From CAVRAZ01 sp963719135 (GTDB lineage Bacteria > Pseudomonadota > Gammaproteobacteria > DSM-19610), in contig CAVRAZ010000004.1 in assembly GCA_963719135.1 (NCBI GenBank), positions 300,071 to 364,070 of the forward strand: 64,000 nt of DNA, given 5' to 3'. The notes under the pieces are model-generated. The model worked only from the letters and a program-made list of their open reading frames with translations. It did no database searches and was not told the DNA's origin. Position numbers and translations under genes: made by a program. Position 1 is the first letter of the stretch; each line of letters opens with the position of its first letter. Shown in pieces: positions 48,171-57,055 of this stretch.

Positions 48171-49652
48171 ATGGAAATTGAAGCAAAAAGAGGGTATTCG
48201 GCCATAAAAAACGGCCTCTGGTTTGGTAGAATTGTGAACGCCAATCCAGCAACTCAACCAAAAGAGACCGTCAACGTGAAGTTTAGCAAAGCCGCCATCC
48301 ATCGCAAGACCCACCGCATTCCCGAGATCAAATTTGAGGATCAGCGACTGACCTCGTTTGCCGGTTTGGTGGTGTACCAATCGCTGTTTCAACGTATTGA
48401 CCTCAAGCAGCAACTGGCCGGGTGTTTCCGTCATCTGACCGTCAGTCCAATCTTTGGACACGGCGTCATCGTCCTGTTGCTGATCGTTCACCTCGTGCTG
48501 GGCTATCGCCGGCTTCAGGACATGCGCTACTACCAGGACGATCCGATGGTGCGCCGCCTGTTGGGGCTTGAGCGCCTGCCGGATGTGGCGACCGTCAGTC
48601 GTACATTGGCAAACCTGGATGACCGAAGTGTCACCCCTCTGCGTCGGCTCAGCCGGCAGCGGGTGTTGGACCAACTCAGTCGTTTGAGGCTGGCCCGCAT
48701 CACCCTGGACTTCGACGGCTCTGTATTGTCCACCGGCCGTTTCGCCGAAGGCACGGCCGTCGGCTTTAACCGCAAGAAGAAAGGGCAGCGCAGCTACTAC
48801 CCGCTGTTTTGTACCATCGCCCAGACGGGTCAGGTGCTCGATGTCTGGCATCGCCCGGGCAACGTGCATGATTCCAATGGCGCCACGGCGTTCATTCTGG
48901 CCTGCCTACGGGAAATACAGGCTATTTTGCCGCATTGCCTCATTGAGGTCCGCATGGACAGCGCTTTCTTTAGCGATGACATTGTCAGCCTGCTGGACAC
49001 TGAAGGGGTTCAGTTTACCATCAGCGTACCGTTCGAACGCTTTAGCGATCTCAAGGCATTGATCGAGAATCGAAAGCGCTGGCGCCGCTTGAACGGACAG
49101 TGGAGCTTTTTCGAAACGAACTGGAAACCATCGAGTTGGAATGACCGATACCGATTCGTCTTTATCCGAACCAGGAACCGCCAACAAGTTAAGGGTGCAA
49201 TCCAACTGGACCTGTTCATCCCCTACGAATACGGCTATGACTTCAAGGTGATCGTCACCAACAAGCAACTCTCGGCCAAGAAGGCACTGACCTTCCACAA
49301 TGGACGCGGTGCTCAGGAAGGCCTGTTCGCCGAGCTCAAGTCGCAGACACAAATGGATTACGTGCCAACGCGAAGAAAAGCGGGCAATCAAGTCTACCTC
49401 CTCTCGGCCGTGCTGGCGCATAACCTCAACCGGGAAATGCAGATGCACTGTTATGCCCAGGAAAGAAATACTACCGAAAAGCGCGCACCACTGTGGCGAT
49501 TCGAGCAACTGGGTACCCTTCGCCGCAAACTCATCCAGCGTGCCGGACGGCTGACCAAGCCGCAAGGCAAACTCACGCTGACAATGAGTGCAAACCCCAC
49601 AGTGCAATCGGAGTTGTTGCATTATTTAGAGGTGTTGAAGCAAGCCGCTTGA
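48171..49652 (+). CDS. IS1380-family transposase
   Basis: About 490 residues with DDE motifs LDFDGSVLSTGRFAEGTAVG (first Asp), VRMDSAFFSDDIV (second Asp) and HNGRGAQEGLFAELKSQ (Glu), characteristic of IS1380. Starts are possible at GTG 48156, ATG 48171 and GTG 48276. The last gives a more usual N-terminus (KFSKAAIHRKTHRIPEIKFE) and has AAGAGA upstream, so the true start is uncertain. The frame is intact. Confidence 0.9.
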   Translation: MEIEAKRGYSAIKNGLWFGRIVNANPATQPKETVNVKFSKAAIHRKTHRIPEIKFEDQRLTSFAGLVVYQSLFQRIDLKQQLAGCFRHLTVSPIFGHGVIVLLLIVHLVLGYRRLQDMRYYQDDPMVRRLLGLERLPDVATVSRTLANLDDRSVTPLRRLSRQRVLDQLSRLRLARITLDFDGSVLSTGRFAEGTAVGFNRKKKGQRSYYPLFCTIAQTGQVLDVWHRPGNVHDSNGATAFILACLREIQAILPHCLIEVRMDSAFFSDDIVSLLDTEGVQFTISVPFERFSDLKALIENRKRWRRLNGQWSFFETNWKPSSWNDRYRFVFIRTRNRQQVKGAIQLDLFIPYEYGYDFKVIVTNKQLSAKKALTFHNGRGAQEGLFAELKSQTQMDYVPTRRKAGNQVYLLSAVLAHNLNREMQMHCYAQERNTTEKRAPLWRFEQLGTLRRKLIQRAGRLTKPQGKLTLTMSANPTVQSELLHYLEVLKQAA

Positions 49653-49675
49653 CCGCATTCTGGTCAAGATTTTTG
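49649..49675 (+). terminator. Terminator of the IS1380 transposase gene
   Basis: CTTGACC-GCATTCT-GGTCAAG, a perfect 7-bp stem followed by ATTTTT. It overlaps the stop codon and lies just inside the right end of the element. Confidence 0.75.
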
Positions 49676-49679
49676 CAAT

Positions 49680-50049
49680 GATCGGGTTGACATAGAGGCG
49701 GTGCGTGGCGGACATTGCGGTCAGGCCGTCATTGTCGACGGCGATGACGTAGACATCATGGCTGCCGACACTGGGGTTGGACCAGTTGAAGGCATAGGGA
49801 CTGGTGCTGTCGGTGCCCAGCAGGCTGCCGTTCTCGTAGAACTTGACCTGCCGAACCGGGCCGTCGCTGTCCGAGGCGCTTGCGCTCAGCCGAATCCCCG
49901 ATCCCGACACATAATTGGCGTTGTCGCCGGGTGCGTCGAGTGTTACCGACGGTTTCGATTTTGGCACGGGCGCCGTATCGGTTCCGGCGGCCACCGGCGC
50001 CGGCGTATCGGAGCTTGTCGCGTTACTGGCGGTATACATCGGCTCGCTA
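49680..50049 (-). pseudogene. Middle fragment of the GH49-like gene: linker and Ig-like domain
   Basis: Open from the IS630 edge: EPMYTASNATSSDTPAPVAAG is a low-complexity linker. Then comes a bacterial Ig-like domain (VTLDAPGDNANYVSGSGIRL, VRQVKFYENGSLLGTDSTSP, GSHDVYVIAVDNDGLTA) ending THRLYVN at the IS1380 border. Same strand and order as the catalytic fragment on the far side of the IS1380, so both belong to one disrupted gene. Confidence 0.75.
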
Positions 50050-51208
50050 GTGTAGTGCGCCGTAATCAATGGAACAAATCATCGTGCATCCTGTCGAAGT
50101 TGTGAGACCTGTGACAGGAGAACAAAGATGCGCATTGCCCCGAAGATCGTACTTAGTGCAGAAGAGGAAAAGGCATTGACCAAGCTGTCGCGCTCGAATA
50201 CCACGAGTGTCAGGCTCGCGCGCCGCGCCAAGATTGTATTGCTGGCGGCACATGGCAAAGACAATCTGCAGATTGCCAAGGAATTGGGCGTGGGTCGCGT
50301 GCAGGTCGGACGCTGGCGGGAACGCTATGCCGCTGCCGGTTTGGCGGGGATTGAACAGGACTTGCCGCGTGGTGGCCGCCATCCCACGGTCGATGCGCAG
50401 GCCATCGTGCGCCTGACCACCCAAACCACGCCGGACAACGCCACGCACTGGAGCACACGCACCCTGGCCAAGGTGGCGGACGTCGGTGCCACGACCGTGC
50501 GTCGGGTATGGCGCGCGCACGGACTGAAGCCGCATTTGATGGAGACCTTCAAGGTCTCGCGCGATCCGCACTTCGTCGAGAAGCTGGAAGATGTCGTGGG
50601 CTTGTATTTGAATCCGCCGGAACATGCGCTGGTGCTGTGTTGCGATGAGAAAAGTCAGGTGCAAGCGCTCGATCGCACGCAGCCAGGCTTGCCGCTGAAG
50701 AAGGGTCGTGCTGCAACGATGACGCATGACTACAAACGCCATGGAACCACCACGTTGTTTGCCGCGCTCAATGTTCTGGACGGTAGCGTAATTGGCCAGT
50801 GCCAACAACGCCATCGGCACATCGAATGGCTGAAATTTCTGCGCCAGATCGACCGTGAAACCCTCAAGGACAAGATGTTGCATCTGATCTGCGACAACTA
50901 CGCCACCCACAAACATCCCAAGGTCCAACAGTGGCTGAAGAAACACCCACGCTTTCACCTCCACTTCACACCGACCTCGGCGTCCTGGTTGAACAGGGTT
51001 GAGCGCTTCTTCCGTGACCTGACCTGCGAACGTCTGCGCCGTGGTGTGTTTACCAGTGTGCCGGAACTCATTGGCGCTATTGAAGGCTACGTCGATCAGC
51101 ATAATGAAAACCCCAAGCCCTTCATCTGGACCGCCAAGGCCAATGACATCTTGCAGAAGGTCATTCGCTAACAGCCGTTTAAGTTCCAAACAGAATGGCG
51201 CACTACAC
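50050..51208 (+). mobile_element. IS630-family element, type A, copy 2
   Basis: 1159 bp, the same length as copy 1 at 6733-7891. TA duplicates lie at 50048-50049 and 51209-51210; ends GTGTAGTGCGCCGT and the complement of GTGTAGTGCGCCAT. Inserted in the linker just behind the lipoprotein signal of the broken hydrolase gene. Confidence 0.93.
50128..51171 (+). CDS. IS630-family transposase (type A, copy 2)
   Basis: 347 residues, nearly identical to the copy at 6811-7854 with a few changes (for example NLQIAKELG for NLLIAEELG). Catalytic motifs CCDEKSQVQALDR, LICDNYATH and SWLNRVERFF are present. Intact. Confidence 0.93.
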   Translation: MRIAPKIVLSAEEEKALTKLSRSNTTSVRLARRAKIVLLAAHGKDNLQIAKELGVGRVQVGRWRERYAAAGLAGIEQDLPRGGRHPTVDAQAIVRLTTQTTPDNATHWSTRTLAKVADVGATTVRRVWRAHGLKPHLMETFKVSRDPHFVEKLEDVVGLYLNPPEHALVLCCDEKSQVQALDRTQPGLPLKKGRAATMTHDYKRHGTTTLFAALNVLDGSVIGQCQQRHRHIEWLKFLRQIDRETLKDKMLHLICDNYATHKHPKVQQWLKKHPRFHLHFTPTSASWLNRVERFFRDLTCERLRRGVFTSVPELIGAIEGYVDQHNENPKPFIWTAKANDILQKVIR

Positions 51209-51323
51209 TAGCAGCGCTACTGTTGGTATTTTCTCCCACGCATGCACTGAGAAAAACGACGTGCAACGCTACGGCAAGTTTCAGCGCCGTAATTGAACGA
51301 AATTTCGCAGTTTGATAAAGCAC
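51209..51323 (-). pseudogene. 5' fragment of the GH49-like gene: lipoprotein signal peptide
   Basis: From a GTG at 51323 (CGGAG 9 bases upstream) the frame reads MLYQTAKFRSITALKLAVAL, then HVVFLSAC, with an L-S-A-C lipobox, then VGENTNSSAAS. At the TA target of the IS630 it joins in frame with the linker at 50049 (...AASEPMYTASN). The intact protein was therefore an outer-surface lipoprotein with an Ig-like domain and a GH49-like enzyme part. Too short for open-frame searches; found by joining across the IS. Confidence 0.7.
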
Positions 51324-51587
51324 GACGAAGGCTCCGGGAGAGGTGGGTCAGTCAGGTGCTATCTTCGACAAAACCACTGGGAACTTGATGATGTGCTTCA
51401 CAAATTCCGTGGCGTGATTTGGCGACAGAACAAGGCGCGAGTGCCATTTGTGATGGCGTCCGCGGAATCCGTGGTGACTGACGAAGAATGAGGCCCAGTT
51501 TGTGGGATTGGCGCCAAGTCAAAACCAGGCGATCAAGAGTCAAGATTGCGCAAATGCCGGGAATAGATAGCGGCGATGTGAGTGCAT

Positions 51588-53625
51588 TAGCCCGACTTCC
51601 GCTACTGGCGGGGTATTGAAGCCGTAACCCCTTGATCATGTTGGAGTGTGGGTTAAAAGGTCGCCACTACACGCGGCGCGTGTGGTATCAGGGTGCATTC
51701 TGCTGAGATGCGCGGCGGCGGCTGCGCCGGTAACTGCAGTCGTAAGCGCTCGAGCAACAAGCGGCAGTCATTGTCGGGTTGGGTAACGCGGGATAACACC
51801 AGTGTGCGTCCAGCGGTGGTGGGTAGGTGCACGTCGATCATGCTCAGCGTGGCGAGCTTCTCCAACACGACGCGCGGGGTCAGTCCAGGGGCAAGGTCTG
51901 TCAGGCGCCGGCGCAGCGTGATGTGCAGACAATAGGCGAGGAAAGCGATGAAGATGTGCGCCTCGATGCGGTGATCTTTCTGGTGATACACCGGCCGCAA
52001 CGACAAGTCGCCTTTGAGATTACGGAACGCCTCTTCGATCTGACAGAGCGTCATATAGTGCTGCCACAGGGTGGCCGGGTCGCAGCCGCACAAGTTGGTG
52101 CGCAACAGATAGCGTCCTTCGCGGCGACGGTGTTCGCGCAGTCGCGGTTTGTTCAATTCAAACTCGAAGCTGACGTGCGCGCGGCGTTGACCTTTACCCT
52201 GGGGCGGTTCGGGTAAGGTGATGTCGAGGAGCTTCCAGGCCTCGCCCGCCTGCGCCTTGGCCGCCCCGAGTTTCATCAACAAGGCGGCGTAGCTCAGCCG
52301 TTGGCCTTTGAGCTCATGCAAGCGCCGCCACAGCGTTTTCAACCGTCGCCGGCGCATGCCGCGCTCCTTGCTCACGCGCCGCGCGCTCTTCGCCAGCACG
52401 TACAACTCACCGTCCTCTTCGATGAGCTTGACCTCCACCCCGTCGCGCACATCCCGCCAATCCTGCGCACACAGCGCCTGTTCAAACCGGCTCAGTCGCC
52501 CCTTGGGTGTGCCCACCAGGTAATTCACCGGCGGGTCACTCTCACGCATCTGCTCCAACACGGCTTCGGTCGGTATTCCCCGGTCCATCACCCAGGTTCG
52601 GCGCGCTTTGCCGTATTGGCGCTCAATGCGCGAGAGCGCATCGTGCAACGTCGTCGTGTCCGCCGTGTTGCCGGGCAGCACCTCGTAGCCCAGCGGAAAA
52701 CCCTCCGTCGTCACGATCAGCGCGATGACCACCTGCACACAATCCGGGCGTTTGTCGCGGCTGTAGCCAAAGCGGCGCAGCCCATCGGGCTCCGGTACGT
52801 CGCACTCAAAGTAGGTGCTCGTCAGGTCGTAGAGCAGCACGTCAAAGCGCGCATTGAACAGGTCGCGCCAGCGTCCCTGCAGATGACTGAACAACGCCTC
52901 TTTGTGTTCCAGCAGCTTGTCCAGACACCGGTACAGCGTGTCATCGGCAACGAGGCGACTGTCCGCCTCGAGCAAATCCCCCAGCGCACTGTGGTCAAAC
53001 CACTGCCGGTGCAGACGCCACTCACTGCCCGGGTCAATCAGCTGATAGATCACCTGCACCGTCAGCACCTGGTCCCAGCGCGTGCCTTCACGACTGGCCG
53101 GCAACCGCTCGGCCCAGAACACATCCAGTCCCAACTGCTGCCACAACTGCAGACCCAACCAGCACGCGCCCCACTGCCGCGGCCGGTGCAACTGCATCTC
53201 GTTGAGCTTCACCCCGATGTGCGCCGCGCGTTCACCGCACGGCAACCGGTCCTCCGCGAAAATCCTCAGCTGTTGGGGACGTGCCTGCCCGTCTACAAAT
53301 ACCTCAATGCTCTTCTGCCACGCCTCGCGCTGACTGTCGGTGATCTCCCCCAGATACAGCACATGCCGCTGGATGCAACGACCGTCGCTCAGGCGGCGAC
53401 TCTCTACGATCGACCAGCTGCGGTGCTCCTTACCGTCTTTGCGCCGAATGCTGCACTTGAGGTACATGATGCCCGTGTATTGTAGACATCAATCTCGATC
53501 CGTAAAGGAGCAAGGTCGCCACTACAGCGGGATTTGCTGCATTTCCACGAGAGGGTGCATTGTCCATCAATGAGTTGACCGCGGAAAATCGTAAAACCTA
53601 AGGTCGAGTTGCGGAAGTCGGGCTA
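51588..53625 (-). mobile_element. IS1634-family element
   Basis: About 2.04 kb bounded by perfect 15-bp inverted ends TAGCCCGACTTCCGC (51588-51602 and the complement at 53611-53625). No matching target duplicates were seen in the immediate flanks. A 13-bp direct repeat GGTCGCCACTACA near both ends (51660 and 53510) is a further internal feature. Its right end supplies the stop codon of the neighbouring glycosyltransferase gene. Confidence 0.85.
51653..53467 (-). CDS. IS1634-family transposase
   Basis: 604 residues. DDE motifs LLYDLTSTYFECDVPEPDG, WVMDRGIPTEAVLEQM and CQIEEAFRNLKGDLSLRPVYH, with GYSRDKRPDCVQVVIALIV typical of IS1634. The N-terminal 120 residues hold the family's beta-rich domain. 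The frame is intact. Confidence 0.93.
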   Translation of the reverse strand: MYLKCSIRRKDGKEHRSWSIVESRRLSDGRCIQRHVLYLGEITDSQREAWQKSIEVFVDGQARPQQLRIFAEDRLPCGERAAHIGVKLNEMQLHRPRQWGACWLGLQLWQQLGLDVFWAERLPASREGTRWDQVLTVQVIYQLIDPGSEWRLHRQWFDHSALGDLLEADSRLVADDTLYRCLDKLLEHKEALFSHLQGRWRDLFNARFDVLLYDLTSTYFECDVPEPDGLRRFGYSRDKRPDCVQVVIALIVTTEGFPLGYEVLPGNTADTTTLHDALSRIERQYGKARRTWVMDRGIPTEAVLEQMRESDPPVNYLVGTPKGRLSRFEQALCAQDWRDVRDGVEVKLIEEDGELYVLAKSARRVSKERGMRRRRLKTLWRRLHELKGQRLSYAALLMKLGAAKAQAGEAWKLLDITLPEPPQGKGQRRAHVSFEFELNKPRLREHRRREGRYLLRTNLCGCDPATLWQHYMTLCQIEEAFRNLKGDLSLRPVYHQKDHRIEAHIFIAFLAYCLHITLRRRLTDLAPGLTPRVVLEKLATLSMIDVHLPTTAGRTLVLSRVTQPDNDCRLLLERLRLQLPAQPPPRISAECTLIPHAPRVVATF

Positions 53626-54744
53626 GGCGCAGCTACGCTTGTACCATTCAGACAAGAGATTTTCATAGGCCGCCAACACCTTGTCCCACGTGAACTCATC
53701 GGCGTGGCGAGTGCGACTCGAATTCCTCATTTTTTCGATATGGTCGTCGCCGTTGTCCAGTCGATCGAGCTGTCTGGCGCAATCATCTTCGTCCTTAAAG
53801 TAAGCGGCGCCTTCACCTGCAACCCAGCGATTGAACTGGTTGTCGTGCGCCAGAACCGGCGATCCTGCGCCCAGCGTTTCCACGAGCGACGGGTTTGTTC
53901 CACCGACCTGGTGTCCGTGAATGTAAAGCCTCGTGTAATACCTAAGCGCATTCACAATGTTCTGATCGTAGATGGCTCCAACAAACTTGACCTCATCGCC
54001 CGCTGCGTCGATAACGCTCTTGTGGTATACGTTTTCATCGGGCGAATAGTTGCCGAGGACGACCAGCGGATGACCACGCCTCTTGCGCGAATAAGCGGCT
54101 ACGATTTCTCGAATCGAATTTTCGGGTTCAGGCCTGGCAACGACGAGATAGTAACGGAATGGTTGAAGACCGAACCTTTCGAGTATGGAGCTGTCCGCGT
54201 CAGTCAAGCGCTCGGCACCGTATGGGATAACCGTGATCTTGTTCTTGCCGACGCGGGCCTGCAGGTGCCGGCTGATCTGTGGGTGGTCTGCGATCAAATG
54301 GTCACCGAGCCAGCTGCCAAGGCATTCGTTGAGGAAAAACCAAGCCTGCACCGGTTTGGACCATTTCTGCCGCTTCCATTCAACCCCATCCATATTGATG
54401 AGATTGGTCCGTCCCTTCAAGCGCAGGAACAACGAATAAATTGCCGTATTGTATCCCAGGGTCAGATTCAGCCCCGGTTTCCGCGCTGCGTCTTTGACTG
54501 TGAGCCAGTCGAACAGGATAGAACCTTTCGTCCCGTCGCTCGGCACAGGAATGTGAATCAGCCTCACACCCTTCCACGAGTCCTCATACGGTTTGCCCGT
54601 CCCCAGTTCCTGGCAATAGACGGTCACATCCCAGCCGCGTTCAACAAGATAAGGCGCAAGAATCTGCGTAAAGGTCTCGAAGCCCCCGTGCGCGGCCGGA
54701 ATGCCGCGTATTCCGTGTATAAAAATGGCTTTCTTATCGGGCAT
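53623..54744 (-). CDS. Glycosyltransferase with DUF1972 domain (GT4-like)
   Basis: 373 residues. The N-terminal half matches the DUF1972 type found in rhamnosyl- and other sugar transferases (IHGIRGIPAAHGGFETF, then NMDGVEWKRQKW). The C-terminal half is a GT4 Rossmann fold with nucleotide-sugar-binding features (LVVARPEPENSIREIVAAY, HGHQVGGTNPSLVETLGAG). It is last in a four-gene operon with two sulfotransferases and a GT4 enzyme. The TAG stop coincides with the first bases of the IS1634 end, so a few native C-terminal residues may have been replaced. Likely adds a sugar, perhaps rhamnose, to the lipid-linked repeat unit in the cytoplasm. Confidence 0.83.
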   Translation of the reverse strand: MPDKKAIFIHGIRGIPAAHGGFETFTQILAPYLVERGWDVTVYCQELGTGKPYEDSWKGVRLIHIPVPSDGTKGSILFDWLTVKDAARKPGLNLTLGYNTAIYSLFLRLKGRTNLINMDGVEWKRQKWSKPVQAWFFLNECLGSWLGDHLIADHPQISRHLQARVGKNKITVIPYGAERLTDADSSILERFGLQPFRYYLVVARPEPENSIREIVAAYSRKRRGHPLVVLGNYSPDENVYHKSVIDAAGDEVKFVGAIYDQNIVNALRYYTRLYIHGHQVGGTNPSLVETLGAGSPVLAHDNQFNRWVAGEGAAYFKDEDDCARQLDRLDNGDDHIEKMRNSSRTRHADEFTWDKVLAAYENLLSEWYKRSCA

Positions 54745-54785
54745 CAGATTTCCTGCTGGTGTCCGCTATCCAGGTTGCGCGCGGC

Positions 54786-55778
54786 TCAATAGCCTAGTCG
54801 ATTCATGGTGTCGTCGAACAAGGCGGCGACAGCTGGGACAAGTACCGGTTTGTCCTTGGGGCGCGGAGCACGCAAAACGTCTTTTGCATAGTCCAGCACA
54901 TTGTCCGAACAAGGCAAATCGTTTGCATGCATCAGCATCTTCAGTTGTTCGGTCGGGTGTTCCACGAGATCCTCATAATTAATTCGGTAAATCAATCCAG
55001 GCTTATTTTCCAGTTCCTCCAACCCTTTTCTCATTGTTGCGATCCATTCCATCGCGGCGCGATTGATGTGATCGAGGCCGGCGAGATCGAGCTTGGCGAC
55101 ATCGGAATACTCCGGCACCAGCTTGATGATTTGATCGCAGTAGTACGTCCACTTGATGTCGTTACGGCCCCACCAGTCCTCAGTTCGAGAGCCGGTCTGG
55201 AGCCCTTTGGTCCGCGACCACTGAGCAACGGACGCTACCGCGTCTATGCCATTGCGAACGATAAAAATAATCTTGGCTTGCGGCAGCGCTTCCTGCAGGT
55301 AGCCGATTCTGAATATAAACTCCGGGTACTTGTCCAAAGCACGCTTCACGCCCATCATGCGCGCGTAGTGCCCGAGTACCCGGTTGACGATCCGCGCGGT
55401 ATCCGGACGGCAATCCTTTGCGCCCAACATAATCCTGCCGCCCGACGGGTGATAATCTCCGCAGATATCCGTGACTTTATCGGCGATATACCACATTAAC
55501 TTAGGCTCGTTGAGAAATCCGACGTGTTCGTGCAAGGACAGCAGCTTGCCAAGGATGGTGGTGCCGGATCGGCCTAGGCCCGTGATGTAAATGGGCCGAT
55601 CGGCCGGCACGTCTCCGGGAATGGCCGCCAGAAGTTCTAGGAATGCGCGAACGAAGGGATTTACCCACTGGCCGCGAGTGGTATGGGCGCGACCTTCGAA
55701 CAGAAGATAGGTCAATACGCGGCGAATGGCGTATCCCTTGCCATACTGGATATAGGTTCTGTCGAGCTGCGCAATCAC
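54786..55778 (-). CDS. Sulfotransferase (PAPS-dependent)
   Basis: 330 residues from a GTG that overlaps the stop of the upstream glycosyltransferase (GTGA). The PAPS loop is ITGLGRSGTTIL at about residues 65-76; the 3'-phosphate motif is IIFIVRNGIDAVASV at about residues 174-188. ALDKYPEFIFRIGYLQEALP before it and YRINYEDLVEHPTEQLKML after it are usual in this superfamily. Coupled translation with glycosyltransferases strongly suggests a sugar acceptor. Intact. Confidence 0.87.
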   Translation of the reverse strand: MIAQLDRTYIQYGKGYAIRRVLTYLLFEGRAHTTRGQWVNPFVRAFLELLAAIPGDVPADRPIYITGLGRSGTTILGKLLSLHEHVGFLNEPKLMWYIADKVTDICGDYHPSGGRIMLGAKDCRPDTARIVNRVLGHYARMMGVKRALDKYPEFIFRIGYLQEALPQAKIIFIVRNGIDAVASVAQWSRTKGLQTGSRTEDWWGRNDIKWTYYCDQIIKLVPEYSDVAKLDLAGLDHINRAAMEWIATMRKGLEELENKPGLIYRINYEDLVEHPTEQLKMLMHANDLPCSDNVLDYAKDVLRAPRPKDKPVLVPAVAALFDDTMNRLGY

Positions 55779-57049
55779 AGTGTTACTCTGCGGAGCGATG
55801 ACGGGACCGGCGCATCAATGACGGGTGCTCCGAGCGATGCATACAGCGATTGCATGGCGCGAGAATATCGGTCGATTGTGTATGTGTTCGCGACGTGCTG
55901 TCTGGCGGATTTCCCCATTGCCACGATACGGTCGTTACTCGTCGAATCGATCATCGAGAGATATTCCGCCAGCGCCTCGACGTTACCGCTCTCGAACAGG
56001 TAGCCGGTGTGCCCGTGCTCGATCAGTTCGGGAATGCCCCCGATATTGGCGCCGATGACGATCTTGCCGAGTGCGTACGCCTCAAGCACGCTCATCGGAG
56101 CGTTTTCGTACCATTCGGATGGAAGAATGACGGCGCGCGCTTGCTGGATAACGGGCCACAGGTTGGCTTTGCTCTGGAAGCCGAGAAATTCGATGTTTGC
56201 TCCGGAATTCTTGGCGAACTCAAGCAGTTCAATCCGTTGAGGACCTGTGCCTGCAATCTTCAATCCGATCCTGGAGCGAGCAGTTGCGCTAATCAGCGTC
56301 TTGAGCCCTTTCTCGGGCGCGAGACGACCAAAGTACAGCATGTAATCACCCGGGTCGTATGACGGTTCGTAGTTCTCGGCGTGCACATAGTTAGGTATGT
56401 AGACAAGCTGCTCTTTTGGCCAGCCCCATTCTTCGAGTTTGCTCGCGAAAAAACGACTTGGTACGACGACCCGGTTGAGATTCTTTCGATACATGCCGAG
56501 TGATTTGTGGACGATGGATTCGACCATAACCAAGGCGCTGACCGACAGGGAGTCGTGTACGCAGCGATTAATCATGACATTGAGCAAATTGCCTTCTTTG
56601 CACTTCTCGCAAATGCCGTTCTTGTTCAGCATCTTGTACGCCGGGCATGCTAGCTTGAGGTCATGTGCGGTCATGACGGTGGGAACTCCACGGGATTTCA
56701 GCAACGACAGCACGGATGGCGACAAGTGATGGTAGATGCAATGGGCGTGTGCAACGTCGGGTTCCCATTTGTCGAGCAGGCGACCGAGTTTCTCGGCGGC
56801 TTCCCATGAATAGATCACTTTGCCCGCCATTTTCAGTTTGGCGGCCAAGCTGTAATGCGAGCCGAATTCCAGTTCATCGACAAAATACGCGCTCCATTCG
56901 GACGCTTCGTTCTCGGGGTGGTGCATGGAGAAAGAAGCCGTTTCCCAACCGAGGGAGTGGAACAAGGCGTCATGCTCGAAGTACATGGCGTCCGATCCGC
57001 CGCGCTTATAGTGATAGCTGTTGAGTGACAGAAGGCGTGGTTTTGTCAT
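55775..57049 (-). CDS. Glycosyltransferase family 4
   Basis: 424 residues, GT-B fold. The N-terminal domain has the acceptor-side motif YHYKRGGSDAMYFEHDALFH and HAHCIYHHLSPSVL. A Cys-rich insert (CEKCKEGNLLNVMINRC) occurs in several GT4 enzymes. The C-terminal domain has YFGRLAPEKGLKTLI, IAGTGPQ, and ENAPMSVLEAYALGK with the E-x7-E signature, then GGIPELIEHGHTGYLF. It follows a sulfotransferase by six bases and overlaps the next one. Retaining transferase for the repeat unit; sugar unknown. Confidence 0.9.
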   Translation of the reverse strand: MTKPRLLSLNSYHYKRGGSDAMYFEHDALFHSLGWETASFSMHHPENEASEWSAYFVDELEFGSHYSLAAKLKMAGKVIYSWEAAEKLGRLLDKWEPDVAHAHCIYHHLSPSVLSLLKSRGVPTVMTAHDLKLACPAYKMLNKNGICEKCKEGNLLNVMINRCVHDSLSVSALVMVESIVHKSLGMYRKNLNRVVVPSRFFASKLEEWGWPKEQLVYIPNYVHAENYEPSYDPGDYMLYFGRLAPEKGLKTLISATARSRIGLKIAGTGPQRIELLEFAKNSGANIEFLGFQSKANLWPVIQQARAVILPSEWYENAPMSVLEAYALGKIVIGANIGGIPELIEHGHTGYLFESGNVEALAEYLSMIDSTSNDRIVAMGKSARQHVANTYTIDRYSRAMQSLYASLGAPVIDAPVPSSLRRVTL

Positions 57050-57055
57050 GGCAAT

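Larger units (their letters stand above)
48067..49679 (+). mobile_element. IS1380-family element (ends approximate)
   Basis: Carries an IS1380 transposase. The ends share the inverted decamer TTGCATAAAT / TTGCAAAAAT (one mismatch), which I take as the termini. I see no clear target duplication. It interrupts the broken hydrolase gene between its Ig-like and beta-sandwich parts. Confidence 0.65.
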
